Part shown: positions 1 to 6,065 of the stretch, piece after piece | How the letters are laid out: each line of letters begins with the position of its first letter | Numbering within the stretch: the stretch's first letter is position 1 | Origin: Ruminiclostridium sp. | GTDB lineage: Bacteria > Bacillota_A > Clostridia > Oscillospirales > Ruminococcaceae | Assembly: GCA_017550775.1 (NCBI GenBank) | Contig: JAFZOA010000512.1 | Location: forward strand, 1 to 6,387 | Reading direction: 5' to 3' | Length of the DNA stretch: 6,387 nucleotides | Translations under genes and position numbers: made by a program | Notes under the pieces: model-generated | What the model was told of the DNA's origin: nothing | Database searches by the model: none | The model's input: the letters and a program-made list of their open reading frames with translations, nothing else

Positions 1-123
1 ACACCCAAAACTATAATAGCATTAAATCATCCGATTTGCAAGCTATTAAGCGGTTTTTACAGCTTTGCTCCAATAATAAATCACATGATTTCTAAAACCT
101 TACAATTTCGGCTTGCACTTTTG

Positions 124-152
124 TTGCATTTGCAATAAAAATGGTGTATAAT
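124..152 (+). promoter_or_regulatory. Sigma-A type promoter of the sigma/anti-sigma operon
   Basis: The -35 hexamer TTGCAT (124-129) and the perfect -10 hexamer TATAAT (147-152) are separated by the optimal 17 bp, with AT-rich DNA upstream. Transcription should begin near 158-160, giving a leader of about 100 nt before the sigma factor start codon. The -35 lies inside a small palindrome, TTGCA-TT-TGCAA (124-135), which could be an operator. The promoter looks like a housekeeping one; I found no clear ECF-type promoter (AAC at -35, CGT at -10) in the 150 bp available, so autoregulation by the encoded sigma factor is not visible here. Confidence 0.75.
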
Positions 153-161
153 ATTGTTCGA

Positions 162-199
162 TGTGACGAAATTGAAAATATTCTTCAAATCATGTCACA
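162..199 (+). promoter_or_regulatory. Possible stem-loop at the 5' end of the sigma operon leader
   Basis: TGTGACG (162-168) can pair with TGTCACA (193-199) using one G-U pair. Inside it, TTGAA (172-176) can pair with TTCAA (184-188). The structure would sit within a few bases of the predicted transcription start. It might protect the 5' end of the mRNA or, as DNA, act as a protein-binding inverted repeat. The stems are short and AT-rich, so this may be chance. It does not resemble a riboswitch class I know. Confidence 0.25.
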
Positions 200-246
200 A
201 AACGGCTATTCCATTCGATTTATTGTTGAAGGTGCCTTACACAGAA

Positions 247-252
247 AGGGGG
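247..252 (+). promoter_or_regulatory. Ribosome binding site deciding the sigma factor start
   Basis: The AGGGGG tract lies 6 nt before the ATG at 259. It decides the start: the frame is open back to a TTG at 154, but that codon overlaps the -10 box, lies upstream of the predicted transcription start and has no ribosome binding site. Confidence 0.8.
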
Positions 253-258
253 ATAGGA

Positions 259-741
259 ATGACCGACAATGAGCTTGACAGATGTATGCGAAAATTCTAT
301 ACAAATGTTTATACCGTTGCGTTGTGCCGCTGTAAAAACCCGTCTGATGCCGACGACATAGCACAGGATGTATTTCTTGATCTTTATACATATCGCGGAT
401 CATTTACCGGAGATGAGCATATCAAGGCGTGGCTGCTGCGCTGTGCAGTGAATAAAAGTATAGATCTGGTGCGTTCTCACTGGTATAAGTTCTCTTTGCC
501 GCTTGAAGCAGCAGATTACAGGATTCAGGGTGATATTGCTGACAGCAGTAATTCTGAGCTTTTGAAAACTATTATGAAGCTTAACCGGAAAATCGTAGAG
601 GTATTGTATCTGCATTATTTTGAAGAGTATTCGATCCCGGAAACTGCAGAAATACTTGCTATCAGTGAAGCTGCTGTCAGGGCACGCCTATCCCGGGGCA
701 GGAAGCAATTAAAAAAATTGCTTGGTAGTGAAAGGAACTGA
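259..741 (+). CDS. ECF-subfamily RNA polymerase sigma factor (sigma-70 family)
   Basis: This 160-residue protein should bind core RNA polymerase and direct it to a dedicated set of promoters; its length is typical of group 4 (ECF) sigma factors. Sigma region 2 spans roughly residues 5-76. It includes the acidic core-binding segment DADDIAQDVFLDLY (30-43) and the -10 recognition helix around HIKAWLLRCAVNKSIDLVRS (54-73). After a short variable linker (77-96), region 4 (97-157) carries the -35-binding helix-turn-helix, YSIPETAEILAISEAAVRAR (124-143), followed by a basic tail SRGRKQLKKLL. Regions 1 and 3 are absent, as expected for ECF proteins. The ATG at 259 is chosen for its strong ribosome binding site. 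The gene ends 4 nt before a single-pass membrane protein that is probably its anti-sigma factor, so they should be co-transcribed. Codons are AT-rich compared with the facing ABC genes. The family assignment is secure; the regulon and ECF subgroup cannot be told from sequence alone. Confidence 0.95.
   Translation: MTDNELDRCMRKFYTNVYTVALCRCKNPSDADDIAQDVFLDLYTYRGSFTGDEHIKAWLLRCAVNKSIDLVRSHWYKFSLPLEAADYRIQGDIADSSNSELLKTIMKLNRKIVEVLYLHYFEEYSIPETAEILAISEAAVRARLSRGRKQLKKLLGSERN
731..736 (+). promoter_or_regulatory. Ribosome binding site of the anti-sigma gene
   Basis: AAAGGA lies 9 nt before the ATG at 746 and inside the last codons of the sigma gene. It favours the ATG over the in-frame TTG at 722, which would overlap the sigma gene by 20 nt and lacks a visible Shine-Dalgarno. 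The overlap of this site with the upstream reading frame suggests translational coupling. Confidence 0.7.
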
Positions 742-745
742 TAAT

Positions 746-2770
746 ATGGATTATAAAGAACTCTGTAAAAAAGCCTTTTCGTCTGTGAGAGAAACATATC
801 CTTGTTCCGATCACGAAACGGCATTTGAAAATGTCAAAGAAAGGGCGAAGAATATGAAAAATAGGGAAGATAATGTACGGCAAGTTAAGTTTACGGAGAT
901 CACTCCGGAATATATCAAGCCAAGGAAATCGCACAAGGCACTTAACGTGTTCTTTGGAATAGCAGGAACAGCCGCGGTGCTTGCAGGTGCGGTGTTCGGA
1001 CTGAAATTTCTTGCCGATAACGGCGGGCTCAAGGGTCCAGATGTGCAGGGAGCGGGAGCAGGCTCGTCAGCTACGTCGGAAACTGAACCGCCGTACACCA
1101 TGCCGGCAAAGGAGGGCGAGGAGTTTGTCGCGCCGACATCTAATACTGTTGACCCGGAGACACTGCCGGATATAAGCGAGCTTTACGGGAAACCTGTTCA
1201 ATTTCACGATGCTACTGTTTGGCTGAACAGAGCGGAATATGACGGCGAAACATTTACCGCAAGATTCAGCCTTCTGTACAAGGGCGATAATTATGAAACT
1301 TACTCTCCGGAATATGTAAAACTTACTGTCGGGACCCCCATAGATTATACTACCGAGAAGTTCAGTATAGAGGAAGTTCCCGAAGCGGACAGCTACACTC
1401 ACCGCTGCACTTATTCCGTGCCTGTAAAGCTTGAAACCGGCAAGTCTTATGCTATGGGAATAGAGTATCTTAACACAGACGGAACACACACACAGCCTAT
1501 CGAAGCGGACAGACAGCATTATAAATATGTTTACAAGCCGATGATAGAATTCTGGTTTGGTGATCTTCCCGACATTACCGGGCTGAATATAGAAGACGCA
1601 AAGGAAATACTTGAAAACGCACATATAAACTACTCGATCACTCGACATGTAAGCGATGACGTTCCCGAAAACTGTGTGATAGGAACTGTACCGCAGGCGG
1701 GAGCTGAGATCAACTCATCGGTGATCGTCAATGTCCGGATCAGCAGCAGTGTTCCGGCTGTATTTGATGATTTCGCCGCCGCGGGAAAGGTTTACGGACA
1801 CGATTTCATTGATTTCGGAGTTGACGCGAAGGTGCGTTGTTCAAATGTTTTCGGCTTCGATATCATACAGGCGAGCAAGTTCACGGAAAATGTTCAGTTT
1901 AATGAGGACGGAACTATAAGCGGTGAAGTTCCTACTGCAATAGGTTCGCCTAACGAAACAAGAGACAGCATTATCCCTGAGCTTGCGATTCAGACCGTTA
2001 TTCTTGCAAGCACTCCCGAAGAGCGCTTAAAGGGGTTCGTATTAATGAGCGGATTTTACCCCGAAAAGCTTGAACACTCGTCATATTTCAGCGAAAAGCT
2101 CGGGCTTACGGTCGATGTGTATTACGGAAGAACCGGAAATGTTTCCAACGGTTTCGGCACAGAAAAAATAACATCTTGGGCATTTATTGACGACGGAGAC
2201 GCGCTGTATATCCTGAGCTTTGAAAACGCATACTGTCTCGCGGACGTTGAAACAGCGGCAAGGAAAGTGACCGACTATGACCAGAAAAACGGCTATTACG
2301 AAGGCGAAGAAGCCCTCAACATCCTGAAACAGTACGCGGGCGAGGACTACTGCTTCCCGCTGGAGAACTGGACGAAAAACGTGATAAACTACCGCACGCA
2401 CGACGAATGGACCGGCATTGATACAAGCACAGACTACCGCTTCAATATCCCCGCAGAGGAAGGCGAGCCGATACTTGCGGTAACGGGCGGCACCGTGATC
2501 GAAACAAATTCGCGGAATGTCCCCGGACAGGGCGAGGGTATTTACATCACAATACAGGCTGCCGACGGCAGGAAGTGGAGATACAGCCACCTTAGCGACA
2601 TTTACGTCAGCGAGGGCGATATAGTCAAAGCTGGCAACAGAATCGCCGCGGTCGGAGCGACGGGTTGGTGTACGGGTCCGCTGGTGTGCATATCTTTCCC
2701 CGACAGCGAGGTCATTGACCCCGTCGCTGTCGAAGGCGGAATTGTCGGTATTGCGCAAAACATTGAATAA
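746..2770 (+). CDS. Putative membrane anti-sigma factor with PASTA and degenerate LytM (M23) domains
   Basis: This 674-residue protein probably binds the upstream ECF sigma factor with its cytoplasmic N-terminus (1-64) and senses the envelope with its large outer part. One hydrophobic segment (about 65-89) follows a basic stretch (KPRKSHK), giving an N-in/C-out topology. A Gly/Ser/Thr/Glu-rich linker (about 92-142) leads to a beta-rich region (142-262). Next is a PASTA domain (273-333), recognisable by LPDITGLNIEDAKEIL, GTVPQAGAEI and a closing VIVNVRIS strand. Residues 334-540 match nothing I recognise. The C-terminus (about 545-661) has the LytM/M23 framework: TGID, GEPILAVTGGTV, YSHL, VSEGDIVKAG and GATGWCTGP. 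Asp559 and His615 remain, but the first ligand position of HxxxD is Trp555 and the usual HLH is Leu646-Val647-Cys648, so hydrolysis is unlikely. No HxxxCxxC zinc anti-sigma motif is present. The anti-sigma role rests on position (4 nt after the sigma gene) and topology, not on a recognised binding domain. PASTA domains usually bind muropeptides, lipid II or beta-lactams in kinases and PBPs. Confidence 0.8.
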   Translation: MDYKELCKKAFSSVRETYPCSDHETAFENVKERAKNMKNREDNVRQVKFTEITPEYIKPRKSHKALNVFFGIAGTAAVLAGAVFGLKFLADNGGLKGPDVQGAGAGSSATSETEPPYTMPAKEGEEFVAPTSNTVDPETLPDISELYGKPVQFHDATVWLNRAEYDGETFTARFSLLYKGDNYETYSPEYVKLTVGTPIDYTTEKFSIEEVPEADSYTHRCTYSVPVKLETGKSYAMGIEYLNTDGTHTQPIEADRQHYKYVYKPMIEFWFGDLPDITGLNIEDAKEILENAHINYSITRHVSDDVPENCVIGTVPQAGAEINSSVIVNVRISSSVPAVFDDFAAAGKVYGHDFIDFGVDAKVRCSNVFGFDIIQASKFTENVQFNEDGTISGEVPTAIGSPNETRDSIIPELAIQTVILASTPEERLKGFVLMSGFYPEKLEHSSYFSEKLGLTVDVYYGRTGNVSNGFGTEKITSWAFIDDGDALYILSFENAYCLADVETAARKVTDYDQKNGYYEGEEALNILKQYAGEDYCFPLENWTKNVINYRTHDEWTGIDTSTDYRFNIPAEEGEPILAVTGGTVIETNSRNVPGQGEGIYITIQAADGRKWRYSHLSDIYVSEGDIVKAGNRIAAVGATGWCTGPLVCISFPDSEVIDPVAVEGGIVGIAQNIE

Positions 2771-2771
2771 C

Positions 2772-2813
2772 AGAACAGACCCTCCGTATCTATGCTTTAC
2801 GGAGGGTCGTTCT
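2772..2813. terminator. Hairpin terminator between convergent operons, possibly bidirectional
   Basis: GACCCTCCGTA (2778-2788) pairs perfectly with TACGGAGGGTC (2798-2808) around a 9-nt loop. Skipping one bulged A at 2777, AGAAC (2772-2776) also pairs with GTTCT (2809-2813), for 16 pairs in all. It begins 2 nt after the plus-strand stop codon and ends 13 nt before the end of the minus-strand permease gene. Downstream on the plus strand the U content is moderate (within TCTTGTGTAGGGGTATTTAT). On the minus strand the exit is also T-rich but interrupted. Neither side has a long U run, so efficiency is uncertain, but position and stability argue for termination. Confidence 0.8.
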
Positions 2814-2826
2814 TGTGTAGGGGTAT

Positions 2827-5175
2827 TTATTGTTCTACTGCGGCTTGTTCGTATTCATCCGCAGCGTCAACCGGTAGAATATCGCCGTGGTCACGAAGAT
2901 TATCAAGCTCCTCCTGCGCCACCGGCAAAGACGCGTATATTTCCGCCGCTCGTGCCGTATGAGCCTCGGTTATCGGGTAAAGCATTCCGTTTCCGACATC
3001 CTGACCGTAATACAGGTAACTGAGCCAGATATAATATCGCTCGTCTCCCTGATAGCTTGTTTTTTCCGCAGTGTATGACATAAGCTCGTTCAGCAGCTCG
3101 GGTTCATCCGTAAGACGGCGCATTTTGCTTTCCGAGTAGCCGTCTTTTATTGCCGCCCAATCACTGTACAAAGAAGACACGTTCTCGACGCTTCCACTGT
3201 TTTCATCTGTACTTGCTTTTATCAGGAACGCCGAATACCCTGACCAGTCCTGTGCTGTATCTGGGAACAGGTCGATACCGTGAGCTTTGAGCAGCGCCAG
3301 AGTTCTTGTATAGAAAGGATATATCCTGTAATCATAATCGCATATATTAGCCGCGCGTATGCCATTTTCATCAGGTCTGTAGCTGTATATCCTGCGGATG
3401 TATATATTCCTCGGGTGTAGGTATTCGGAACGATAGACCTGCTCAAATGTCGCCGACTTCGCGTCCTCGATTATCGCTTCATACAGCTCGTCGGTGTCAA
3501 CATCTGACTTTACCATATACTTTTCCTGCTCTTCTTCGTCTGTGATATTCGGTCCCTGCGATGATGTCCAGATGTAAGCGAAATCCTTCGTCCTTTCGAG
3601 CGTATATGTTACCCACCTGCCGTCATCACCGCGCTCTGTACGCGACTGGTCTTCGGGTTTCTGATACTGGTACTGCATACTGAATCCGCCGTAGCGGAAA
3701 TACAGATCGTACAAGGTCTCCGCATAGCTCTCATTGAGGTCATACGTGCGCACATCAACATAATTATCCCCATTTAAATACTCTATCATGACATTGACAG
3801 GAGCACGCATACCAAGTCCGTTGCCGGGGTGCTCGGCTAATATCCTTTTGTGCAACTCTGCAGCATCCTCATAAGGAACATAGCACTGCATATTGTCCCA
3901 GTGATAGTTAATAGATAACCTCGCGTTATCCGCGACCGCGGCGGACGGGATATGTGTAGTATATCCAAAGCAGCCGGTAGCGGGGATAACCGCACATATA
4001 CCGAAGCAAACTCCCGCGGTCACGACAAAGCGTGCCGCGGATATAGGGAATTTCTTTATTGAGCCGCCGCCGATTATCTCCATTATGATGAATACGACTA
4101 TTGCCGCGCCTATGCAGATAAACACGAACGGCAGATCATATTTTTCGGTCGTACCGCCGCCGAAAATGCTGTAAAAATTCGTATATTGTACATATTCCGG
4201 CGCGAATATCCTCATTCCGAAGAATGTCATCACAGCAAGCTCAAACAGCGCTGTGAAAGCATGCCGCGCGTATTTGAACACGAACGGGTCGCCCGTGCGC
4301 TCGGAAAGTCTGTGCTTCTGAACAAAGTATGATCCTGCAAACAGCGCGATAACGTATACCGCAATAAATATATATCCCCACGGCGAGGCGTTAAGCAACT
4401 GGTGGAACGATCCCCCCCCGAACGCAAACAGGAAACCGACAGGCGACAGCAGTGACATTACGCTCGTGTCCATAAGGCTGTTGCTGTTTGCTCCATAAGC
4501 GCCGCTCAGCGCTATCACCCACAGGCAGAACGTTGTTACAGGTACCGCCGCCTGCACAAGTACAGTCATTATGACCGCTATGGGAGTGCGCCCACAGAAG
4601 CTTATGACAAACAACGACATAGCCACCAGCATGATCGCTGCGATAATGAACTGCGGTATTATCCTCTCTAACTGCCCGCAATAATACAGGTATTGTGGTG
4701 TGCCGCCGTTCGGATACATATACGAATAATCAAACGAGCGAACATGAGCAGCCACCGCCACGCCAATACCGCAAACAGCGAATATCGGAACAAACTGCGC
4801 TGTGAGCACCGAGAGAAGGTCTCCGAAAAAGCGCTGTGTGTGAGTTACCGGCAACGAAAGATCCATATTTACATAATCCTTCTTATGTAGATAACGGAAC
4901 CCTTCAAGCCCGATTATAAGCATGACCACAAGCCCGCCGAGAACTCCGACTACGAATAACTTCCAGCCGAGGTCGTTGCACAGAGCCTTATAGGTACCAT
5001 AGTTGTAATCAGCCGTATCGCTGAGCGTTTCCGAGACATAACCCTCAAGGAATATCGAATACAGCGGGAATGTCATAAAACCGAACACGGAAAGCAGTAT
5101 TATAAGATATTTCAGCCTTCCGAGACGGGAAATATAGTATTGAAGAAATCTATTCTTCGAGCTTTGAGCCGTCAT
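2827..5175 (-). CDS. ABC transporter permease with large C-terminal domain
   Basis: This 782-residue membrane protein should be the transmembrane partner of the ATPase encoded just upstream. The first half (to about 400) holds 9-10 hydrophobic segments, near residues 22-43, 71-91, 120-143, 169-193, 198-225, 266-285, 306-326, 348-369 and 381-401, with a weaker one near 236-255. Between segments 2 and 3 lies LHKKDYVNMDLSLPVTHTQR, resembling the cytoplasmic LPVTR-type loop of ABC-2 permeases, which fits an N-in topology. The second half (about 400-782) is a hydrophilic, Tyr- and acid-rich domain without membrane segments that I do not recognise. If there are nine spans it would lie outside the cell, if ten inside. 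The ATG at 5175 is preferred because GGAGGG lies 8 nt upstream; an in-frame ATG at 5196 would add 7 residues but has only a weak site. The gene overlaps the ATPase end by 26 bp, indicating coupled translation. A G8 run in the coding strand (4412-4419) leaves the frame intact. The substrate is unknown; B. subtilis Ytr-like transporters are linked to cell-wall antibiotics. Confidence 0.85.
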   Translation of the reverse strand: MTAQSSKNRFLQYYISRLGRLKYLIILLSVFGFMTFPLYSIFLEGYVSETLSDTADYNYGTYKALCNDLGWKLFVVGVLGGLVVMLIIGLEGFRYLHKKDYVNMDLSLPVTHTQRFFGDLLSVLTAQFVPIFAVCGIGVAVAAHVRSFDYSYMYPNGGTPQYLYYCGQLERIIPQFIIAAIMLVAMSLFVISFCGRTPIAVIMTVLVQAAVPVTTFCLWVIALSGAYGANSNSLMDTSVMSLLSPVGFLFAFGGGSFHQLLNASPWGYIFIAVYVIALFAGSYFVQKHRLSERTGDPFVFKYARHAFTALFELAVMTFFGMRIFAPEYVQYTNFYSIFGGGTTEKYDLPFVFICIGAAIVVFIIMEIIGGGSIKKFPISAARFVVTAGVCFGICAVIPATGCFGYTTHIPSAAVADNARLSINYHWDNMQCYVPYEDAAELHKRILAEHPGNGLGMRAPVNVMIEYLNGDNYVDVRTYDLNESYAETLYDLYFRYGGFSMQYQYQKPEDQSRTERGDDGRWVTYTLERTKDFAYIWTSSQGPNITDEEEQEKYMVKSDVDTDELYEAIIEDAKSATFEQVYRSEYLHPRNIYIRRIYSYRPDENGIRAANICDYDYRIYPFYTRTLALLKAHGIDLFPDTAQDWSGYSAFLIKASTDENSGSVENVSSLYSDWAAIKDGYSESKMRRLTDEPELLNELMSYTAEKTSYQGDERYYIWLSYLYYGQDVGNGMLYPITEAHTARAAEIYASLPVAQEELDNLRDHGDILPVDAADEYEQAAVEQ
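4412..4419. repeat. Homopolymer run of eight C (G8 on the coding strand of the permease)
   Basis: Eight consecutive C on the plus strand encode part of Phe-Gly-Gly-Gly-Ser in the permease, near the weak sixth hydrophobic segment. A one-base slip would truncate the protein around residue 255. In this copy the frame is open on both sides. The run is long enough to slip in replication or to cause a sequencing error, but variation cannot be judged from one sequence. Confidence 0.9.
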
Positions 5176-6049
5176 AACCCACGCCCTCCATTTCATATAT
5201 AAATATCTCTTTTAGCGACAGCTTTGTAAGGTCGCAGAGCTTCGGCGAAAGCTTCTCCACGGCGGCTCTCACCTTTTCCGCGCCGCCCGCCGCGATTATA
5301 TCGGTAAGGCTTCCCGTGACCGAAATGTACTTAACGTCCAGCTCGGGCAGATCGTCTGCGGTGATCTCGCGGTCAAACGCCGCGCGCACCTTGACGATAT
5401 CGCTCTTCACGCTGTCAAGCTCGCGGTCGAGCAGCATCTTCCCCGCGTGCAGAAGTCCCACGCGGTCGCAGAACTCGTCGATCTCGCTCAGATTGTGCGA
5501 CGAGAACACTACGGTGAGCTTGTTGTCAAGCATCTCGTCTATCAGTATGTTCTTGATTATCGTGCGCATCATCTGGTCGAGCCCGTCGAAAGCCTCGTCG
5601 ATGAACAGATACTTCGTCCTGCAAGCAACGCCGCATATCACGACGGCCTGACGCTTCATTCCCTTTGAAAACTTGTGCATTATCTTGTCTTCGGGCAGTC
5701 CTACAGTCTCACGCAGCTTCTCAAACAGCTTTTCGTCAAATGTCGGATAGAACCGCTTATAATAATTGCGCATCTGCCCGAGCGTCATGTTTGAATACTG
5801 CACCGTTTCATCATCGACGAAGAACAGCCGTTCCTTTATACCGGCATTGTCGTAAACCGGCTCGCCGTCTATGGTTATAGTTCCGGCGGTCGGGCGGTAA
5901 ATACCGGTCATCATCTTTAACAGCGTTGACTTGCCCGCAGCGTTGGAACCGAGAAGTCCGTACGAACAGCCCTCGGGTATCGTGACGGTAATGTCGTCAA
6001 CGGCGCGGTTATCGCTGTAATCCTTGACGCAGTTCCTTATTTCTATCAT
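5150..6049 (-). CDS. ABC transporter ATP-binding protein, YtrB-like
   Basis: This 299-residue cytoplasmic ATPase should drive the downstream permease. Motifs appear in order: Walker A GSNAAGKST (34-42), signature FSKGMKRQ (127-134) in place of LSGGQ, Walker B YLFIDEAFDGLD with D-loop (147-158), and the switch histidine in SSHNLSEID (H185). The usual Q-loop glutamine appears replaced by Asp in FFVDDETV (76-83), although Gln84 lies close by. All the main catalytic residues (Lys40, Asp151, Glu152, His185) are present, so it should hydrolyse ATP. After about 215 there is a C-terminal accessory region of roughly 85 residues, as in many exporter-type ABC-2 ATPases. The start at 6049 is chosen because MIEIRN begins the normal first beta-strand and a GAGGGAAAGG site precedes it; a longer open frame reaching back to 6214 would overlap the GntR gene. 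It lies 16 bp after that gene and overlaps the permease by 26 bp. The SKGMKRQ signature and the GntR neighbour point to the YtrB-type group. Substrate unknown. Confidence 0.93.
   Translation of the reverse strand: MIEIRNCVKDYSDNRAVDDITVTIPEGCSYGLLGSNAAGKSTLLKMMTGIYRPTAGTITIDGEPVYDNAGIKERLFFVDDETVQYSNMTLGQMRNYYKRFYPTFDEKLFEKLRETVGLPEDKIMHKFSKGMKRQAVVICGVACRTKYLFIDEAFDGLDQMMRTIIKNILIDEMLDNKLTVVFSSHNLSEIDEFCDRVGLLHAGKMLLDRELDSVKSDIVKVRAAFDREITADDLPELDVKYISVTGSLTDIIAAGGAEKVRAAVEKLSPKLCDLTKLSLKEIFIYEMEGVGYDGSKLEE
5184..5189 (-). promoter_or_regulatory. Ribosome binding site deciding the permease start
   Basis: GGAGGG on the minus strand lies 8 nt before the ATG at 5175 and inside the last codons of the ATPase gene. 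It favours that ATG over the one at 5196 and supports coupled translation of ATPase and permease. Confidence 0.75.
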
Positions 6050-6053
6050 TATT

Positions 6054-6063
6054 CCTTTCCCTC
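6054..6063 (-). promoter_or_regulatory. Ribosome binding site of the ABC ATPase
   Basis: GAGGGAAAGG on the minus strand precedes the ATG at 6049. The GAGGG part has 9 nt spacing, while the inner AGG is too close at 4 nt. The site starts just after the GntR stop codon (6066-6068), leaving no room for a separate promoter between the two genes. Confidence 0.7.
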
Positions 6064-6065
6064 TT

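Noticed and set aside
12..17. Second TATAAT hexamer near the left edge
   Set aside because: Any -35 would fall at or beyond the window edge and no gene follows closely; the promoter at 124-152 explains the operon.
3..95. Open frame from the left edge to TAA at 93-95 (about 30 residues, ending KSHDF)
   Set aside because: Could be the 3' end of an upstream plus-strand gene, and its composition is plausible, but another frame is also open here (to 138), the DNA is AT-rich, and I recognise no family; too short to support.
154..258. Extended N-terminus of the sigma factor from the TTG at 154
   Set aside because: The codon overlaps the -10 region and lies upstream of the predicted transcription start, without a ribosome binding site; the ATG at 259 has a strong one and gives a normal ECF length.
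192..272. 26-codon leader ORF (ATG at 192, TGA at 270-272) overlapping the sigma start
   Set aside because: No Shine-Dalgarno before it and no regulatory peptide features such as codon runs; most likely chance.
1067..1648. 193-residue minus-strand open frame
   Set aside because: Antisense shadow of the anti-sigma gene, with Cys/Arg/Phe-rich composition and no ribosome binding site or domain.
2378..2728. Active M23 endopeptidase
   Set aside because: The key zinc and catalytic histidines are substituted (Trp555, Leu646, Cys648), so a working peptidase is not supported.
2081..2758. 225-residue minus-strand open frame
   Set aside because: It lies antisense to the LytM-like coding region, shows no family features, and arises from the GC-ending codons of the real gene.
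2715..3023. 102-residue plus-strand open frame crossing the terminator
   Set aside because: It crosses the end of the anti-sigma gene, the hairpin and the antisense of the permease; composition is not protein-like.
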